Of a stretch of 64,000 nucleotides of DNA, positions 1-8,546 are shown piece after piece. The DNA is from Lachnospiraceae bacterium (lineage in GTDB: Bacteria > Bacillota > Clostridia > Lachnospirales > Lachnospiraceae). The first letter of the stretch is position 1, and each line of letters starts with the position of its first letter. Location: the NCBI GenBank assembly GCA_017474455.1, contig JAFVHP010000044.1, positions 62,001 to 126,000 of the forward strand. The letters are read 5' to 3'. The notes below the pieces were generated by a model. It was not told the DNA's origin. It made no database searches and worked only from the letters and a program-made list of their open reading frames with translations. The position numbers and the translations under genes were made by a program.

Positions 1-185
1 TGCATGAGGAAAGCCGTAACAGAACACTGTCCCAGCGTCCTGTTCTGCGGCGTCCAGTCGGGACGCATCCTGGGGGCGCAGGTATCGGCCGCCCATATGC
101 CTTTAAGCAGATCATAATAATCCCGCGGCGTCAGTCCGTTTCTATCCCTGATATCCGCTGTTTCCCAGCCGTAAAACGAATACAT
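1..185 (-). CDS. YunG-like protein, N-terminal fragment (runs off the window)
   Basis: The first 61 codons read leftwards off the window edge. They include the segments DTCAPRMRPDW and LGQCSVTAF, which resemble the conserved N-terminal region of the small cytoplasmic YunG family of Firmicutes. No biochemical role is established that I can name. The start at 185 is chosen because GGGAGG lies six bases upstream; a second ATG at 191 sits directly against that site and is unlikely. The gene is divergent from the DUF3267 gene. The assignment rests on a short fragment. Confidence 0.6.
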   Translation of the reverse strand, partial: MYSFYGWETADIRDRNGLTPRDYYDLLKGIWAADTCAPRMRPDWTPQNRTLGQCSVTAFLM

Positions 186-388
186 CGTCATCCTCCCGAA
201 CCGGCCTTCCGTACACCCGGAAGTCCTTTCATTTATTGTAATGCAGGTGCATCCGTACTGCAAAGCGCCGTCCCTGCAGCCAGGACCCGCAGGATTTGGA
301 AAAGCGCTTGATTCCTGCCTCCGGAATGTGTATACCATATTCATGACGATATACAGACCAATACGTTTCTTTCGCACAGGAGGCAGAT

Positions 389-1036
389 ATGGGAAATCGC
401 GGCAGTCAGAAAAAAGAAAGAAAGCTTACCGCGGTGGAACAGGCCAGGCTGGAGCATTTTGAAGAGATTTTCAAAGATATGGAAGCGCAGGGGTATACCC
501 GGACTGACCTGACGATCAGCATCACTTCCGCCAATGTTTTTTCCATAATACTCGCCATCCCCATCGCCGCAGCCGGCCTTATCCTTTTCTTCCTGGTCAA
601 CAGGGAAGGCGCTGTCAGCTTCGGAACACGCTCCGGTTTTACCCTGCTCTTTGTCGTTTTCCTTATCCTTGTCGTTGTCCACGAGCTGATCCACGGCATC
701 AGCTGGTCCTTTTTTTCGGAGCATCATTTTAAGGATATCGAATTCGGCTTTATGAAAGAGTCTCTGACTCCCTATTGTACCTGCAAAGCCCCTCTCTCCA
801 AAAAGCCTTATATTTTCGGTGCCCTGATGCCTTTGGTCATTCGGGGTATCATCCCCATGATCATCGGGATCGTCTCCGGCTCCCTGTTCATGCTGATCCT
901 CGGCATCCTTATGACAGTTTCCGCCGGCGGCGACATCATGCTCGTCCGGAGTATTCTCCGCCATAAAAGCAGCGCGCAGGAAGAGGTCTATATCGACCAT
1001 CCCACCGAGGCCGGAAGCGTGGTCTTCGAAAAATAA
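389..1036 (+). CDS. DUF3267 membrane zincin-like peptidase
   Basis: This 215-residue protein has a charged N-terminal cytoplasmic part, a hydrophobic helix at about residues 50-70, a second at 83-98 running into HELIH at 98-102, and a hydrophobic C-terminal pair ending in GGDIML (Asp182). The HExxH motif inside a membrane helix plus a distal Asp is the pattern of the DUF3267 putative metallopeptidases, so an intramembrane zinc protease is likely; the substrate is unknown. AGGAGG lies a few bases before the ATG. It converges on rsgA with a gap of only 21 bases, so antisense overlap of the two 3' ends is likely. Confidence 0.75.
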   Translation: MGNRGSQKKERKLTAVEQARLEHFEEIFKDMEAQGYTRTDLTISITSANVFSIILAIPIAAAGLILFFLVNREGAVSFGTRSGFTLLFVVFLILVVVHELIHGISWSFFSEHHFKDIEFGFMKESLTPYCTCKAPLSKKPYIFGALMPLVIRGIIPMIIGIVSGSLFMLILGILMTVSAGGDIMLVRSILRHKSSAQEEVYIDHPTEAGSVVFEK

Positions 1037-1057
1037 TCTCGGCATATTTATAAACAC

Positions 1058-2086
1058 TCACCTTTTTTTCGACAGTTTCTTATACTCCTTTGCCAGTACC
1101 GAGATCTTTTTCTTCCCGGCGCGGTTATCCGTGTTCTCCGTGCCGAGGGCACGGTACAGCATCCATCTCTGCATGGACAGTTCCCCGCCTGCAAGGGCTG
1201 CTTTGACCGCGCAGCCGGGCTCCGTGTCATGCCGGCAGTTCCTGAACCTGCAGCGGCTTTCCAGTTCGGCTATATCCGCAAAAGTATCACTGATCCCTTC
1301 TTCGGTCTCTGCCATGCCGATCTCCCGCATCCCTGGCATGTCTATGACTGAAACACCGTTTTTGAGCCTGACCAGCTGCCGGTGGGTCGTCGTATGCCGG
1401 CCCGTGGAATCAGAGGCCCTGACTTCGCCGGTCCGCATGATCTCTTCTCCTGCGACAGCATTGACGAGGGTGGATTTGCCGGATCCGGAAGAACCGATAA
1501 GGCAGATCGTCTTTCCCGGCGCAAAATACTCCTCCAGTTCTCCCATACCTGTTCCGTACAGGGCGGAAACGGCATGCACCCGGAGCCGGTCCGATATGGT
1601 CTTGACCTCGCGCACATACTTCCCGGCATCTTCGCAAAGGTCAGCTTTGGTCAGGACGGCGACCGGCGTCACCCCGCCCTGCAGCGCGATGCTCGCGTAC
1701 CGGGCGATCCTGTTATAACTGTAATCTTCGTTCAGGGCTGTAATGATGAAGCAGTAGTCCGCGTTGGCGGCCATATACTGCATCACCCCGGTCTTTGCCT
1801 GGTCGGGACGTTTAAGAAGGCTCTTCCTTTCATATACAGACCGAATGACCGAATCGCCCGCGGGATTATACAAAAACGAAACATAATCCCCGACTATGGG
1901 CAGGTCCTCCGCCGGCTGCCCGTAGAAACTTCCCTTAAGCCCGGCAGGGATGCTCCGGTCCTCGAAGTCTATGACATATCGGTTCCTCCTGACCTCTGTC
2001 ACCCTCCCGCGCATTTCCTGTTTCTGATCCTGTATATACTGTTTATCCTGTTTATTCTGTTTATTCTGCTTATGCTGTTGATCCAT
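1058..2086 (-). CDS. rsgA: Ribosome small-subunit-dependent GTPase RsgA
   Basis: RsgA is a circularly permuted GTPase that helps late maturation of the 30S subunit. The order seen is an OB-fold-like N-terminus, G4 TKAD at residues 146-149, the P-loop GSSGSGKST at 198-206, G3 DMPG at 249-252, then a zinc cluster (Cys279, Cys284, His286, Cys292). The permuted order G4-G1-G3 is diagnostic. The start at 2086 is preferred over an upstream in-frame ATG because AGGAG lies seven bases before it. It gives 342 residues, with an unusual Gln/Lys/Asn-rich tail over the first 24. Two intrinsic terminators and a 21-codon ORF lie just upstream, so expression may be attenuated. Confidence 0.9.
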   Translation of the reverse strand: MDQQHKQNKQNKQDKQYIQDQKQEMRGRVTEVRRNRYVIDFEDRSIPAGLKGSFYGQPAEDLPIVGDYVSFLYNPAGDSVIRSVYERKSLLKRPDQAKTGVMQYMAANADYCFIITALNEDYSYNRIARYASIALQGGVTPVAVLTKADLCEDAGKYVREVKTISDRLRVHAVSALYGTGMGELEEYFAPGKTICLIGSSGSGKSTLVNAVAGEEIMRTGEVRASDSTGRHTTTHRQLVRLKNGVSVIDMPGMREIGMAETEEGISDTFADIAELESRCRFRNCRHDTEPGCAVKAALAGGELSMQRWMLYRALGTENTDNRAGKKKISVLAKEYKKLSKKR

Positions 2087-2151
2087 TCTGTTATCTCCTG
2101 TTTGCATCTGTGTGCCTGAAGCCCCGGAGAATCTGCTCTGTCCCGCAAAAT

Positions 2152-2180
2152 AAAAAACCGCGGCAGGAAGAAGCCACGGT
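2152..2180 (-). terminator. Intrinsic terminator T2 in front of rsgA
   Basis: On the minus strand an eight-pair stem (one G-U) with an eight-base loop is followed by six T residues and a further T-rich stretch. It lies between the 21-codon ORF and rsgA, so it stops or attenuates transcription entering rsgA. Confidence 0.7.
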
Positions 2181-2194
2181 CTTGTCCATACGAT

Positions 2195-2226
2195 ATAAAA
2201 AGGCCGTGACAAAAATGCCACGGCCT
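2195..2226 (-). terminator. Intrinsic terminator T1 after the 21-codon ORF
   Basis: On the minus strand AGGCCGTG pairs perfectly with CACGGCCT across a ten-base loop and is followed by five T residues. It shares the GCCGTGGC core with the next terminator, so alternative pairing between the two hairpins is possible. Confidence 0.7.
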
Positions 2227-2253
2227 GAAGATCATCTGTCTGTCTTTACGGGA

Positions 2254-2319
2254 TCAAAACATGCAAACCGGGGTCATCACACAATATTCATTTACGCCTG
2301 CTGTTCTCTTAACACTCAT
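2254..2319 (-). CDS. Candidate 21-residue peptide gene
   Basis: A short reading frame begins MSVKRTAGVNEY, contains two cysteines and ends VCMF. It has a strong AGGAGG nine bases before its ATG and a well-spaced promoter just upstream, and is followed within 30 bases by an intrinsic terminator. I recognise no family. It could be a small protein, or a leader peptide controlling read-through into rsgA. Coding is inferred only from the signals around it; nothing in the composition proves it. Confidence 0.4.
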   Translation of the reverse strand: MSVKRTAGVNEYCVMTPVCMF

Positions 2320-2353
2320 CAATGATGACCTCCTTTCTTTGATCCTGCCCGTC

Positions 2354-2382
2354 AATATACCAGATAATACCTGTAAAATCAA
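2354..2382 (-). promoter_or_regulatory. Sigma-70-type promoter for the small ORF (and rsgA)
   Basis: On the minus strand TTGATT and TATATT are separated by 17 bases. The -35 lies just past the yerB stop codon, giving the 21-codon ORF and possibly rsgA their own transcript. Confidence 0.55.
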
Positions 2383-2384
2383 TC

Positions 2385-3737
2385 CTACCGGTAAGCCGCC
2401 CCGTTCACGGTAAAACTGTCCTGCCCGTCCCGGATGACGAAGATCATTGTCCTGCCTGTGTTGACCTTGATCTCGTTGCCGTTCTCGTCAAAGAACCTTG
2501 TCGGCTGGTAGTCCCCGTCTTTTCTCCAGGTAACGCGGATCATCCTTCCCCTGGTGATAAAATACCCCTGCCTGCCGGAATCCTGCATCTGGAACGTCAG
2601 ATAGCCGTGGTCGTCCCGTTTGGCGGAATAAGCCTTCTGGATCAGGATATTGTCAAAAGCCAGCTGGGTGCCGGCGGCACCGTCATTCTGGGGATTGCCG
2701 TAGAGCCGCTTGTAATACTTCTGATCGCTCTCATTATAGGAAAGCGCGGATTTGGTGACCGGGAACGAGCCTGTCATATCCACTTCCGTGGCCGTGACAG
2801 CCCCGCTGTACTGCTCAAGGGTATTCGGTTCTTTTTTGGACGCGAACTGGAAATGCTCTTTTCCGTAATAGTACTGGTTGCGGTGGATCTGCTGGAAGCC
2901 CGCCCTGCTGATAGCCGCTTCCACATGGGACGAGTCCGTATAGGCCGTATGCTCGGATCTCGAACCGGCCGGAATGCGGTAATATGCGCCGTAGTCGCCG
3001 CCCATCTCTCCGCCGACGCCGTTGAGATTGTCCACGTCAGCACGGACCAGGATATCCTTCACATACAGCACGGGCCCGCCGAAATGGATGATGACAGGAT
3101 CATATTCGAGAGCGGCGTAAACGAAATAGTCCCTTATACTGCGGATGTTGCCGATCCGGTCCAGCCCCTTCCAGTCTTCGAGGATACCCATCTGGCGGCT
3201 CATATCGCCTTCTTCCATGATCTCATAGAAAACAGAGATCCTGTTCAGGCCGTACTGCGGCTGTGCCTGCTGGTTGATCGGATACATGACGGCCAGGGGT
3301 CGCTGCCAGGAGACTTCTTCCGGTATCCATTCGTTCGTAAAGGCACTGCGTACCATTCCTTCGGCGGGCGGCAGGTCCGGATCCTCTTCCGCCGCTTCCT
3401 CTTCCGCTGCTTCAGCGGCCTCCTGCTCCGCCAGCGCTGCTGCGGCCGCGGCTTCTTCCGCTGCCTGCTGCCGGGCTGCTTCTTCCGCTTTGGACGCAAA
3501 ATATGCTTCTATCTCTTCTGCAGGGATCTCTTCGACCGCATTCACGTAGCCTTTGCGGCCGGATCCCGTATTACCGCCTTCCGATGCGTTTTCCTCATCG
3601 CATCCGGCCATAAGGCCCACGGCCATGGCCATAAGGATCAGTATCACTGCTGCCCTGCCGGTGAACCCGCGTCCTCTTTGTTCTTTTCTGTTGCCGTACT
3701 TTTCTTTTGTCAAGTCAGGAACCTCTCTGCTGATCAT
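2385..3737 (-). CDS. yerB: YerB-like DUF3048 lipoprotein
   Basis: This is a 450-residue exported lipoprotein. The N-terminal hydrophobic segment ends in a lipobox (LMAGC, Cys46) and is followed by an Ala/Glu-rich linker at about residues 70-115. The DUF3048 domain starts near 130, with RPLAVMYPINQQ, ISVFYEIMEEG and IGNIRSIRDYF matching the family's usual blocks, and a second part with a terminal beta-rich segment runs to the end. The family is found on Gram-positive cell surfaces; its role is unknown. The start at 3737 overlaps the sfsA stop as ATGA, so it is translationally coupled and last in the def-sfsA-yerB operon. Confidence 0.8.
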   Translation of the reverse strand: MISREVPDLTKEKYGNRKEQRGRGFTGRAAVILILMAMAVGLMAGCDEENASEGGNTGSGRKGYVNAVEEIPAEEIEAYFASKAEEAARQQAAEEAAAAAALAEQEAAEAAEEEAAEEDPDLPPAEGMVRSAFTNEWIPEEVSWQRPLAVMYPINQQAQPQYGLNRISVFYEIMEEGDMSRQMGILEDWKGLDRIGNIRSIRDYFVYAALEYDPVIIHFGGPVLYVKDILVRADVDNLNGVGGEMGGDYGAYYRIPAGSRSEHTAYTDSSHVEAAISRAGFQQIHRNQYYYGKEHFQFASKKEPNTLEQYSGAVTATEVDMTGSFPVTKSALSYNESDQKYYKRLYGNPQNDGAAGTQLAFDNILIQKAYSAKRDDHGYLTFQMQDSGRQGYFITRGRMIRVTWRKDGDYQPTRFFDENGNEIKVNTGRTMIFVIRDGQDSFTVNGAAYR

Positions 3738-4477
3738 ATGAAGCATATCCTGTCCGCTTCCACGCGGCAGGGGTAAAAGACGATCTCCACGCCTGCTTTT
3801 TCCGCCATGGAAAGTGCCTGCCCGAACGCGGGCTGCGTCATGTCGTTGGGCAGGACCCTGTGAACGCCGTTCATCTGGATAACAAACGCTGCAAAGCAAT
3901 GATATCCTTTCCCGGCAGCGGCCGCCAGCTCTTTCAAGTGCTTTACGCCTCTTTCGGTCGGCGCGTCGGGAAACAGCCCTGCTCCCTGCCCGAAAAGGGC
4001 AGGATCCGCGGCCAGGGTGCAGCCTTTCACTTCCATCAGGCACCTTTCCTCTCCGCGTTCCATATAGAAATCAAATCGCGAATCCCCGTATGTGAACTCC
4101 GGCCTGACCAGGTCATAATCCAGGCCAAGAAGGTGCTGTTTCACCAGTTTGTTGGGTACAAGGCTGTCAATGTTGACCCAGCCGGACCCGTCCTTATAGA
4201 CGGAGATCAGGTCATAAGCGGTCTTCCGGGCAGGCGCGCCCGCACTGCCGGGTGATGTGTCCGCCTTCTGCAGTGTAACTTTGGCGCCCGGTACAAGGAG
4301 CTCCGCGAGGCGGCCCGTATTCTTCACGTGGACGGTCTGTTCCTGTCCTTCTGTCAGGACCACTGCCGTAAAGCGGTTGATCCTGCGGACAAAACTGCCG
4401 GGGGCCGTATCCCTGTATATAACACAAGCCTTTTCCGGATCCCTGTCCGGACCTTTTCCCGCGTTCATTTCCGTCAT
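3734..4477 (-). CDS. sfsA: SfsA family nuclease-like protein
   Basis: This 247-residue protein has the SfsA layout: an OB-like N-terminal part (FVRRINRFTAVV) followed by a nuclease-like core with DFYMERGEERCLMEVKGC, where the acidic and lysine residues recall a PD-(D/E)xK site, and then FPDAPTERGVKHL. Family members bind DNA and were linked to sugar fermentation in E. coli; the true activity is unsettled. It overlaps both neighbours by four bases (ATGA), fixing its place in a coupled operon with def and yerB. Confidence 0.88.
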   Translation of the reverse strand: MTEMNAGKGPDRDPEKACVIYRDTAPGSFVRRINRFTAVVLTEGQEQTVHVKNTGRLAELLVPGAKVTLQKADTSPGSAGAPARKTAYDLISVYKDGSGWVNIDSLVPNKLVKQHLLGLDYDLVRPEFTYGDSRFDFYMERGEERCLMEVKGCTLAADPALFGQGAGLFPDAPTERGVKHLKELAAAAGKGYHCFAAFVIQMNGVHRVLPNDMTQPAFGQALSMAEKAGVEIVFYPCRVEADRICFI

Positions 4478-4884
4478 ATCAGTATGCCGTCCAGATGATC
4501 CGTCTCATGCTGGATGATCTGGGCGGTCCGGCCGGAATATTTCTGCCGGTGCTTCTGCCATCTGCTGTCCAGATATTCGACTCCGATATTCTGATACCTT
4601 GTCGTTTTCCTTGTACCGTCAAGGGAAAGACAGCCCTCTTCCGCTTCATAGGGCGTATCGCGGCGGATGATGACCGGATTGTACATGACCAGGTTTACGG
4701 GACCGGCGCTGACGATGATGATACGCTTCTTCACACCGATCATATTGGCTGCCATGCCGACGCAGCGGTCACGGTTGGCCTGCAGAGTATCCTGCAGGTC
4801 GGTGCCGGCAGCAAGGTCTTCTTTTGTGGCTTCCGCGGACTTCTGGCCGAGGAAGAAAATATCACGCACTACAGGTCTGATCAT
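4474..4884 (-). CDS. def: Peptide deformylase
   Basis: Peptide deformylase removes the formyl group from nascent proteins. Three family motifs are present in this 136-residue form: CVGMAANMIG, EEGCLSL (Cys metal ligand) and QHETDHLDG (two His ligands and catalytic Glu). The first motif lacks the usual Gln (Met instead), a variant I associate with short Clostridia deformylases. The start is supported by a GAGGCGA-type site. Its stop overlaps the sfsA start, so it heads a three-gene coupled operon. It may be a secondary deformylase; whether another copy exists cannot be seen here. Confidence 0.88.
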   Translation of the reverse strand: MIRPVVRDIFFLGQKSAEATKEDLAAGTDLQDTLQANRDRCVGMAANMIGVKKRIIIVSAGPVNLVMYNPVIIRRDTPYEAEEGCLSLDGTRKTTRYQNIGVEYLDSRWQKHRQKYSGRTAQIIQHETDHLDGILI

Positions 4885-5561
4885 TCATTCGCCTCATTCG
4901 AACACGTGCTGTGAGCGGCTCCTATCATTATATGCCTGCGGGCTGCCAAATACAGTAATTCTTTTCATCATGTCAGGAACTCTTCTCCGTAACCGTCATG
5001 ATCGGATCCTGCTCCGTAAAATTGCAGATATATAGCCAGAATTCCTGTATTTATCTGTATGGCGCGGCTCCCCACATGCCTTCTATAGGGCTTTCAAAGG
5101 CTGAGATTTTGGTTGGATACAGATAAACCCTGCATATCCGGAAGTTTGTATGTATATAAACGGACTTTCATGCTGCCGGGATCCCGGCCAGCCCATTTTT
5201 TATATATATAGTTTTCTCGCAGTCAGCTTCTTATCTATACAAATACTGCAATTCCTGCATGTTTCTCATGCTGAAATGCGGTCCGCATACCGATAAACAT
5301 CACAAACAAGGGTCATTAATATGTATCCACAGTAATAACGGCCAGCGCAGTACAGATAAACAAACAGCTGCCGGATTCTTATATATAAGAATCCGGCAGC
5401 CGCAAGGGAGATATTGATCATCTGGATATATCAGCTATAGCATCTGTCCCGGCACATTGGTAATATCGGCGATCCGGCAGGACCTGCTGCATCAACGATT
5501 CAGCTTTATCAGCGATCCCGGCCGCACCGGTCATGTCAGCAGTTCAGAGATACCGGTCATG
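4885..5561. other. Non-coding region between def and xylB
   Basis: No supportable gene is seen. The stretch is A/T-rich with scattered copies of ACAGATAAA-like words (near 5034, 5115 and 5354), a 34-bp perfect palindrome near its left end relative to xylB, and a 17-bp direct repeat overlapping the last codons of xylB (5526-5542 and 5552-5568). The def promoter must lie here but no clear -35/-10 pair stood out. Confidence 0.5.
5350..5400 (-). terminator. Palindromic terminator downstream of xylB
   Basis: A perfect 34-bp palindrome (5367-5400, arms GCTGCCGGATTCTTATA and its complement) is followed on the minus strand by TGTTTGTTTA. It lies about 160 bases after the xylB stop and fits an intrinsic terminator of the xyl operon. 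Confidence 0.6.
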
Positions 5562-7046
5562 TCAGCAGCCCGGATAGATCGGTTTCAGGACCGGGTATAT
5601 CGACCTGAATACTTTGTACTTTTCTTCGTATTTTGCCATCAGCTGCTCATCCGGCTCGACCTTCCCGCCCATATGGACGTAGGCTGCGGCCGCTTCATCA
5701 AGGCTCCCATAGACGCCCCTGGCATAGGCTGAAAGCATGGCGCCACCGAGGCCCGGGCCCTGTTCCTCGTCCGGGAGGTCCAGGCGGACCTTCAGGACGT
5801 TGGCGATGATGGTCTTCCAGATATCGGATTTCGCGCCGCCGCCGCAGAGCGTACTGTGGTCAACGGTGATGCCCAGAGACCTGGCCGACTCCAGCATATC
5901 CCGGAGGGCAAAGGCCACGCCCTCAAGGACGGCCAGCGTCATATCCGCACGGCCGCTGTCCATGCTCATGCCGACAAAGGCGCCTCTCGCGAAGGGATCG
6001 TTGTGGGGCGCTCTCTCGCCCATAAGATAAGGCAGGAAATACACATGGTTTTCGCCCAGCCTGCTGCAGGCGCCGTCCCCGGCCGCCTCTTCCTGCAGGC
6101 CGTTATAATCATCGGATTTACATACTTCCTCGACCCACCATTTCAGGCAGGAAGCGGCGGACAGCATGCAGCCCATCAGATGATAGTTGCCCGCGGCATG
6201 GTTGAAGGCGTGCACCGCCCCTGTCGGATCGTGCCTGAAGCCCTCGCTCGGCAGGAAGATCGTTCCCGACGTGCCCAGGGAAACATTGCACTGGCCTTCT
6301 TTGAGGCAGCCTGTTCCGACTGCGGCGGCGGCATTGTCGCCTGCACCCGCCACCACCGTTACGTCCGGTGAAAGGCCCAGCTTTTCTGCCACATCCGGAA
6401 GGAGCGTCCCGATGATATCATAGCTTTCATGCAGTTCTGCCATCTGGCTGCGCCTGATGCCGCAGATCTCAAGCATCTCTTCGCTCCAGCACTTGTTCTC
6501 CACATCCAGAAGGAGCATGCCCGCGGCATCGGAGTAATCCGTAACGAACCTTCCCGTCAGTCTGTAATCGATGTAGTCCTTCGGCAGCATGATCTTGTCG
6601 ATCTTTGCAAAGAGCTCCGGCTCATGCTTCTTCATCCACAGGATCTTGGGCGCGGTAAAGCCTGCGAAAGCGATGTTTCCGGTGTGGGAAAGCAGGAATT
6701 CCTTCCCGATCTCATTGTTGAGATAATCCGTTTCCTCGCTCGTCCTGCCGTCATTCCAGAGAATGGCCGGCCTGAGCACATTCCCGTCCGCGTCCAGCGC
6801 CACCAGCCCGTGCATCTGTCCGGCCGTGCCGATCCCGGCCACTTCCCCGGCGTCGATATCCCTTATCAGTTCGGGAATACCGTCACAGACGGCGTCCCAC
6901 CATTTCAGCGGGTCCTGCTGGGACCAGCCGGGATGGGGAAACTCCAGCGGATAGGATCTGCTGACCGTATTGACGGTCTTTCCTTCATCGGATACCAGCA
7001 GCAGCTTTACTGATGAAGTGCCGAGATCTATTCCTATATCGTACAT
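5562..7046 (-). CDS. xylB: Xylulokinase
   Basis: Xylulokinase phosphorylates D-xylulose to xylulose-5-phosphate for the pentose phosphate pathway. The 494-residue length fits FGGY sugar kinases. The N-terminal ATP-site block DIGTSSVKLLLV, the segment GIGTAGQMHGLV, the ILWNDGRT block and the C-terminal GGGAKSDIWKTI block are all present. AGGAGG precedes the start. It is the last gene of xylR-xylA-xylB, separated from xylA by an 84-base gap holding a strong hairpin, which could set its level below that of the isomerase. Confidence 0.93.
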   Translation of the reverse strand: MYDIGIDLGTSSVKLLLVSDEGKTVNTVSRSYPLEFPHPGWSQQDPLKWWDAVCDGIPELIRDIDAGEVAGIGTAGQMHGLVALDADGNVLRPAILWNDGRTSEETDYLNNEIGKEFLLSHTGNIAFAGFTAPKILWMKKHEPELFAKIDKIMLPKDYIDYRLTGRFVTDYSDAAGMLLLDVENKCWSEEMLEICGIRRSQMAELHESYDIIGTLLPDVAEKLGLSPDVTVVAGAGDNAAAAVGTGCLKEGQCNVSLGTSGTIFLPSEGFRHDPTGAVHAFNHAAGNYHLMGCMLSAASCLKWWVEEVCKSDDYNGLQEEAAGDGACSRLGENHVYFLPYLMGERAPHNDPFARGAFVGMSMDSGRADMTLAVLEGVAFALRDMLESARSLGITVDHSTLCGGGAKSDIWKTIIANVLKVRLDLPDEEQGPGLGGAMLSAYARGVYGSLDEAAAAYVHMGGKVEPDEQLMAKYEEKYKVFRSIYPVLKPIYPGC

Positions 7047-7072
7047 CTGAACCTCCTTTTATCTGGAAAGTG

Positions 7073-7101
7073 CAGGCTGACCGGTCAGTCCGGTCAGCCT
7101 G
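7073..7101 (-). promoter_or_regulatory. Intercistronic hairpin between xylA and xylB
   Basis: CAGGCTGACCGG pairs perfectly with its complement across a five-base loop, without a T-run. It looks like a processing or mRNA-stabilising hairpin rather than a full terminator. Confidence 0.5.
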
Positions 7102-7130
7102 TCCGTGCGGATAAGTCTGAAAATATAAGG

Positions 7131-8450
7131 TCAGCAGAACAGCACCTGGTTGACCACGCTCTGCAGGTACTCCTGCCTGCCGGAAGCCGGCATTTCGGGA
7201 GCCTTCAGTGAAGCGGCATAGTCTGCCAGTTCCTCCAGCGTTGTTTCCTTATTCCTGATCTTCGCGCCGATACCGGTCTTGAAGGAAGCATATTTTTCCT
7301 CGACAAAGCTGTCGATCCGGCCGTCCTCGATGAGTTCGGCGGCCTTGATAAGGCCCTGCGCGAAAGTATCCATGCCCAGGATATATGCATAGAACATATC
7401 TTCAAACGTGTTGGAAGGCCTGCGGTTCTTGGAATCGAAGTTGAAGCCGCCGGTAAGTCCGCCGTTCTTCAGCACTTCGTACATGCACATGGTGGATTCG
7501 TAAACATCCCACGGGAATTCGTCGGTATCCCAACCAAGCAGCAGGTCGCCCTGATTGGCGTCGATGGAGCCGAGCATGCCGTTGATCGCCGAAATGCGGA
7601 GCTCGTGTTGGAAAGTGTGGCCCGCCAGTGTAGCGTGGTTCGCTTCGATGTTCATCTTGAAATCTTTATCCAGACCGTACTGCCTGAGGAAGCCGATCGC
7701 GGTGGCCGCGTCGAAATCGTACTGGTGCTTCATGGGCTCCTTCGGCTTGGGCTCGATGTAGAAATCACCCGTAAAGCCGATCGAACGGCCGTAATCCACT
7801 GCCATGTGCATCAGCGCGGCAATGTTCTCCTGCTCGAACTTGACGTCGGTATTCAGGAGTGACTCGTAGCCTTCACGGCCGCCCCAGAACACATAGCCCC
7901 TGCCGCCCAGCTTGACGGTCAGGTCGAGCGCTTTCTTGATCTGCGCCGCCGCAAAGCAGTACACGTCCGCGGAACTCGTTGAACCGGCACCGCTCATGAA
8001 ACGGGGATTGCTGAACATGTTTGCGGTGCCCCAAAGGCATTTGATGTCCGTCCCCTGCATCTTTTCAAGGATATAATCGGTAAGCTCGTCCAGCCTGGCG
8101 TTGGTCACGTTGATATCGTCCGCTTCGGGGACCAGGTCGACATCATGGAAACAGAAGTACTTGACGCCCAGTTTCTTCATGAACTCAAAGCCGGCATCTA
8201 CCTTGGCTTTCGCGTGTTCCATCGTAGCCTTTTCGGATGCGCCGAAGCTCTTGTCGATCGTGTTCGTGCCGAACATATCTGTACCGGCCGCGCCCAGGTT
8301 ATGCCACCACGCCATGGCGAAGGGCAGATGCTCGCTCATCTTTTTGCCCATAATGACCCTGTCGGCATCATAATACTTAAAGGCCAGCGGGTTTTTGCTG
8401 GCAGGTCCTTCATATTTGATCTGCGGAATGTTTGCGAAGATTTCGGGCAT
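7131..8450 (-). CDS. xylA: Xylose isomerase (class II)
   Basis: This enzyme interconverts D-xylose and D-xylulose using two divalent metals in a TIM barrel. The 439-residue length is typical of class II enzymes. Signature segments include YFCFHDVDL with the catalytic His, [10 protein letters not shown], and the metal-ligand blocks IEPKPKEP and [18 protein letters not shown] is well placed before the start. It lies 96 bases downstream of the ROK regulator and upstream of xylB on the same strand, an ordinary Clostridia xylose operon. Confidence 0.96.
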   Translation of the reverse strand: MPEIFANIPQIKYEGPASKNPLAFKYYDADRVIMGKKMSEHLPFAMAWWHNLGAAGTDMFGTNTIDKSFGASEKATMEHAKAKVDAGFEFMKKLGVKYFCFHDVDLVPEADDINVTNARLDELTDYILEKMQGTDIKCLWGTANMFSNPRFMSGAGSTSSADVYCFAAAQIKKALDLTVKLGGRGYVFWGGREGYESLLNTDVKFEQENIAALMHMAVDYGRSIGFTGDFYIEPKPKEPMKHQYDFDAATAIGFLRQYGLDKDFKMNIEANHATLAGHTFQHELRISAINGMLGSIDANQGDLLLGWDTDEFPWDVYESTMCMYEVLKNGGLTGGFNFDSKNRRPSNTFEDMFYAYILGMDTFAQGLIKAAELIEDGRIDSFVEEKYASFKTGIGAKIRNKETTLEELADYAASLKAPEMPASGRQEYLQSVVNQVLFC

Positions 8451-8546
8451 TTTGTTTTCCTCCTGTTCTTAAATACTTGTTCCCGGATGCTTGTTTATAT
8501 TTTGTTTTTCTGTTTCCTGTCCCTGATGTTTCCGAATTGTCCTTAT

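Noticed and set aside
341-1057. Long minus-strand frame opposite the DUF3267 gene
   Set aside because: It shadows a gene with clear motifs and ribosome site; its own translation is low-complexity acidic text.
5367-5400. Attachment site or recombinase target at the 34-bp palindrome
   Set aside because: No integrase or mobile genes are near, and T-rich sequence after it on the minus strand fits a terminator.
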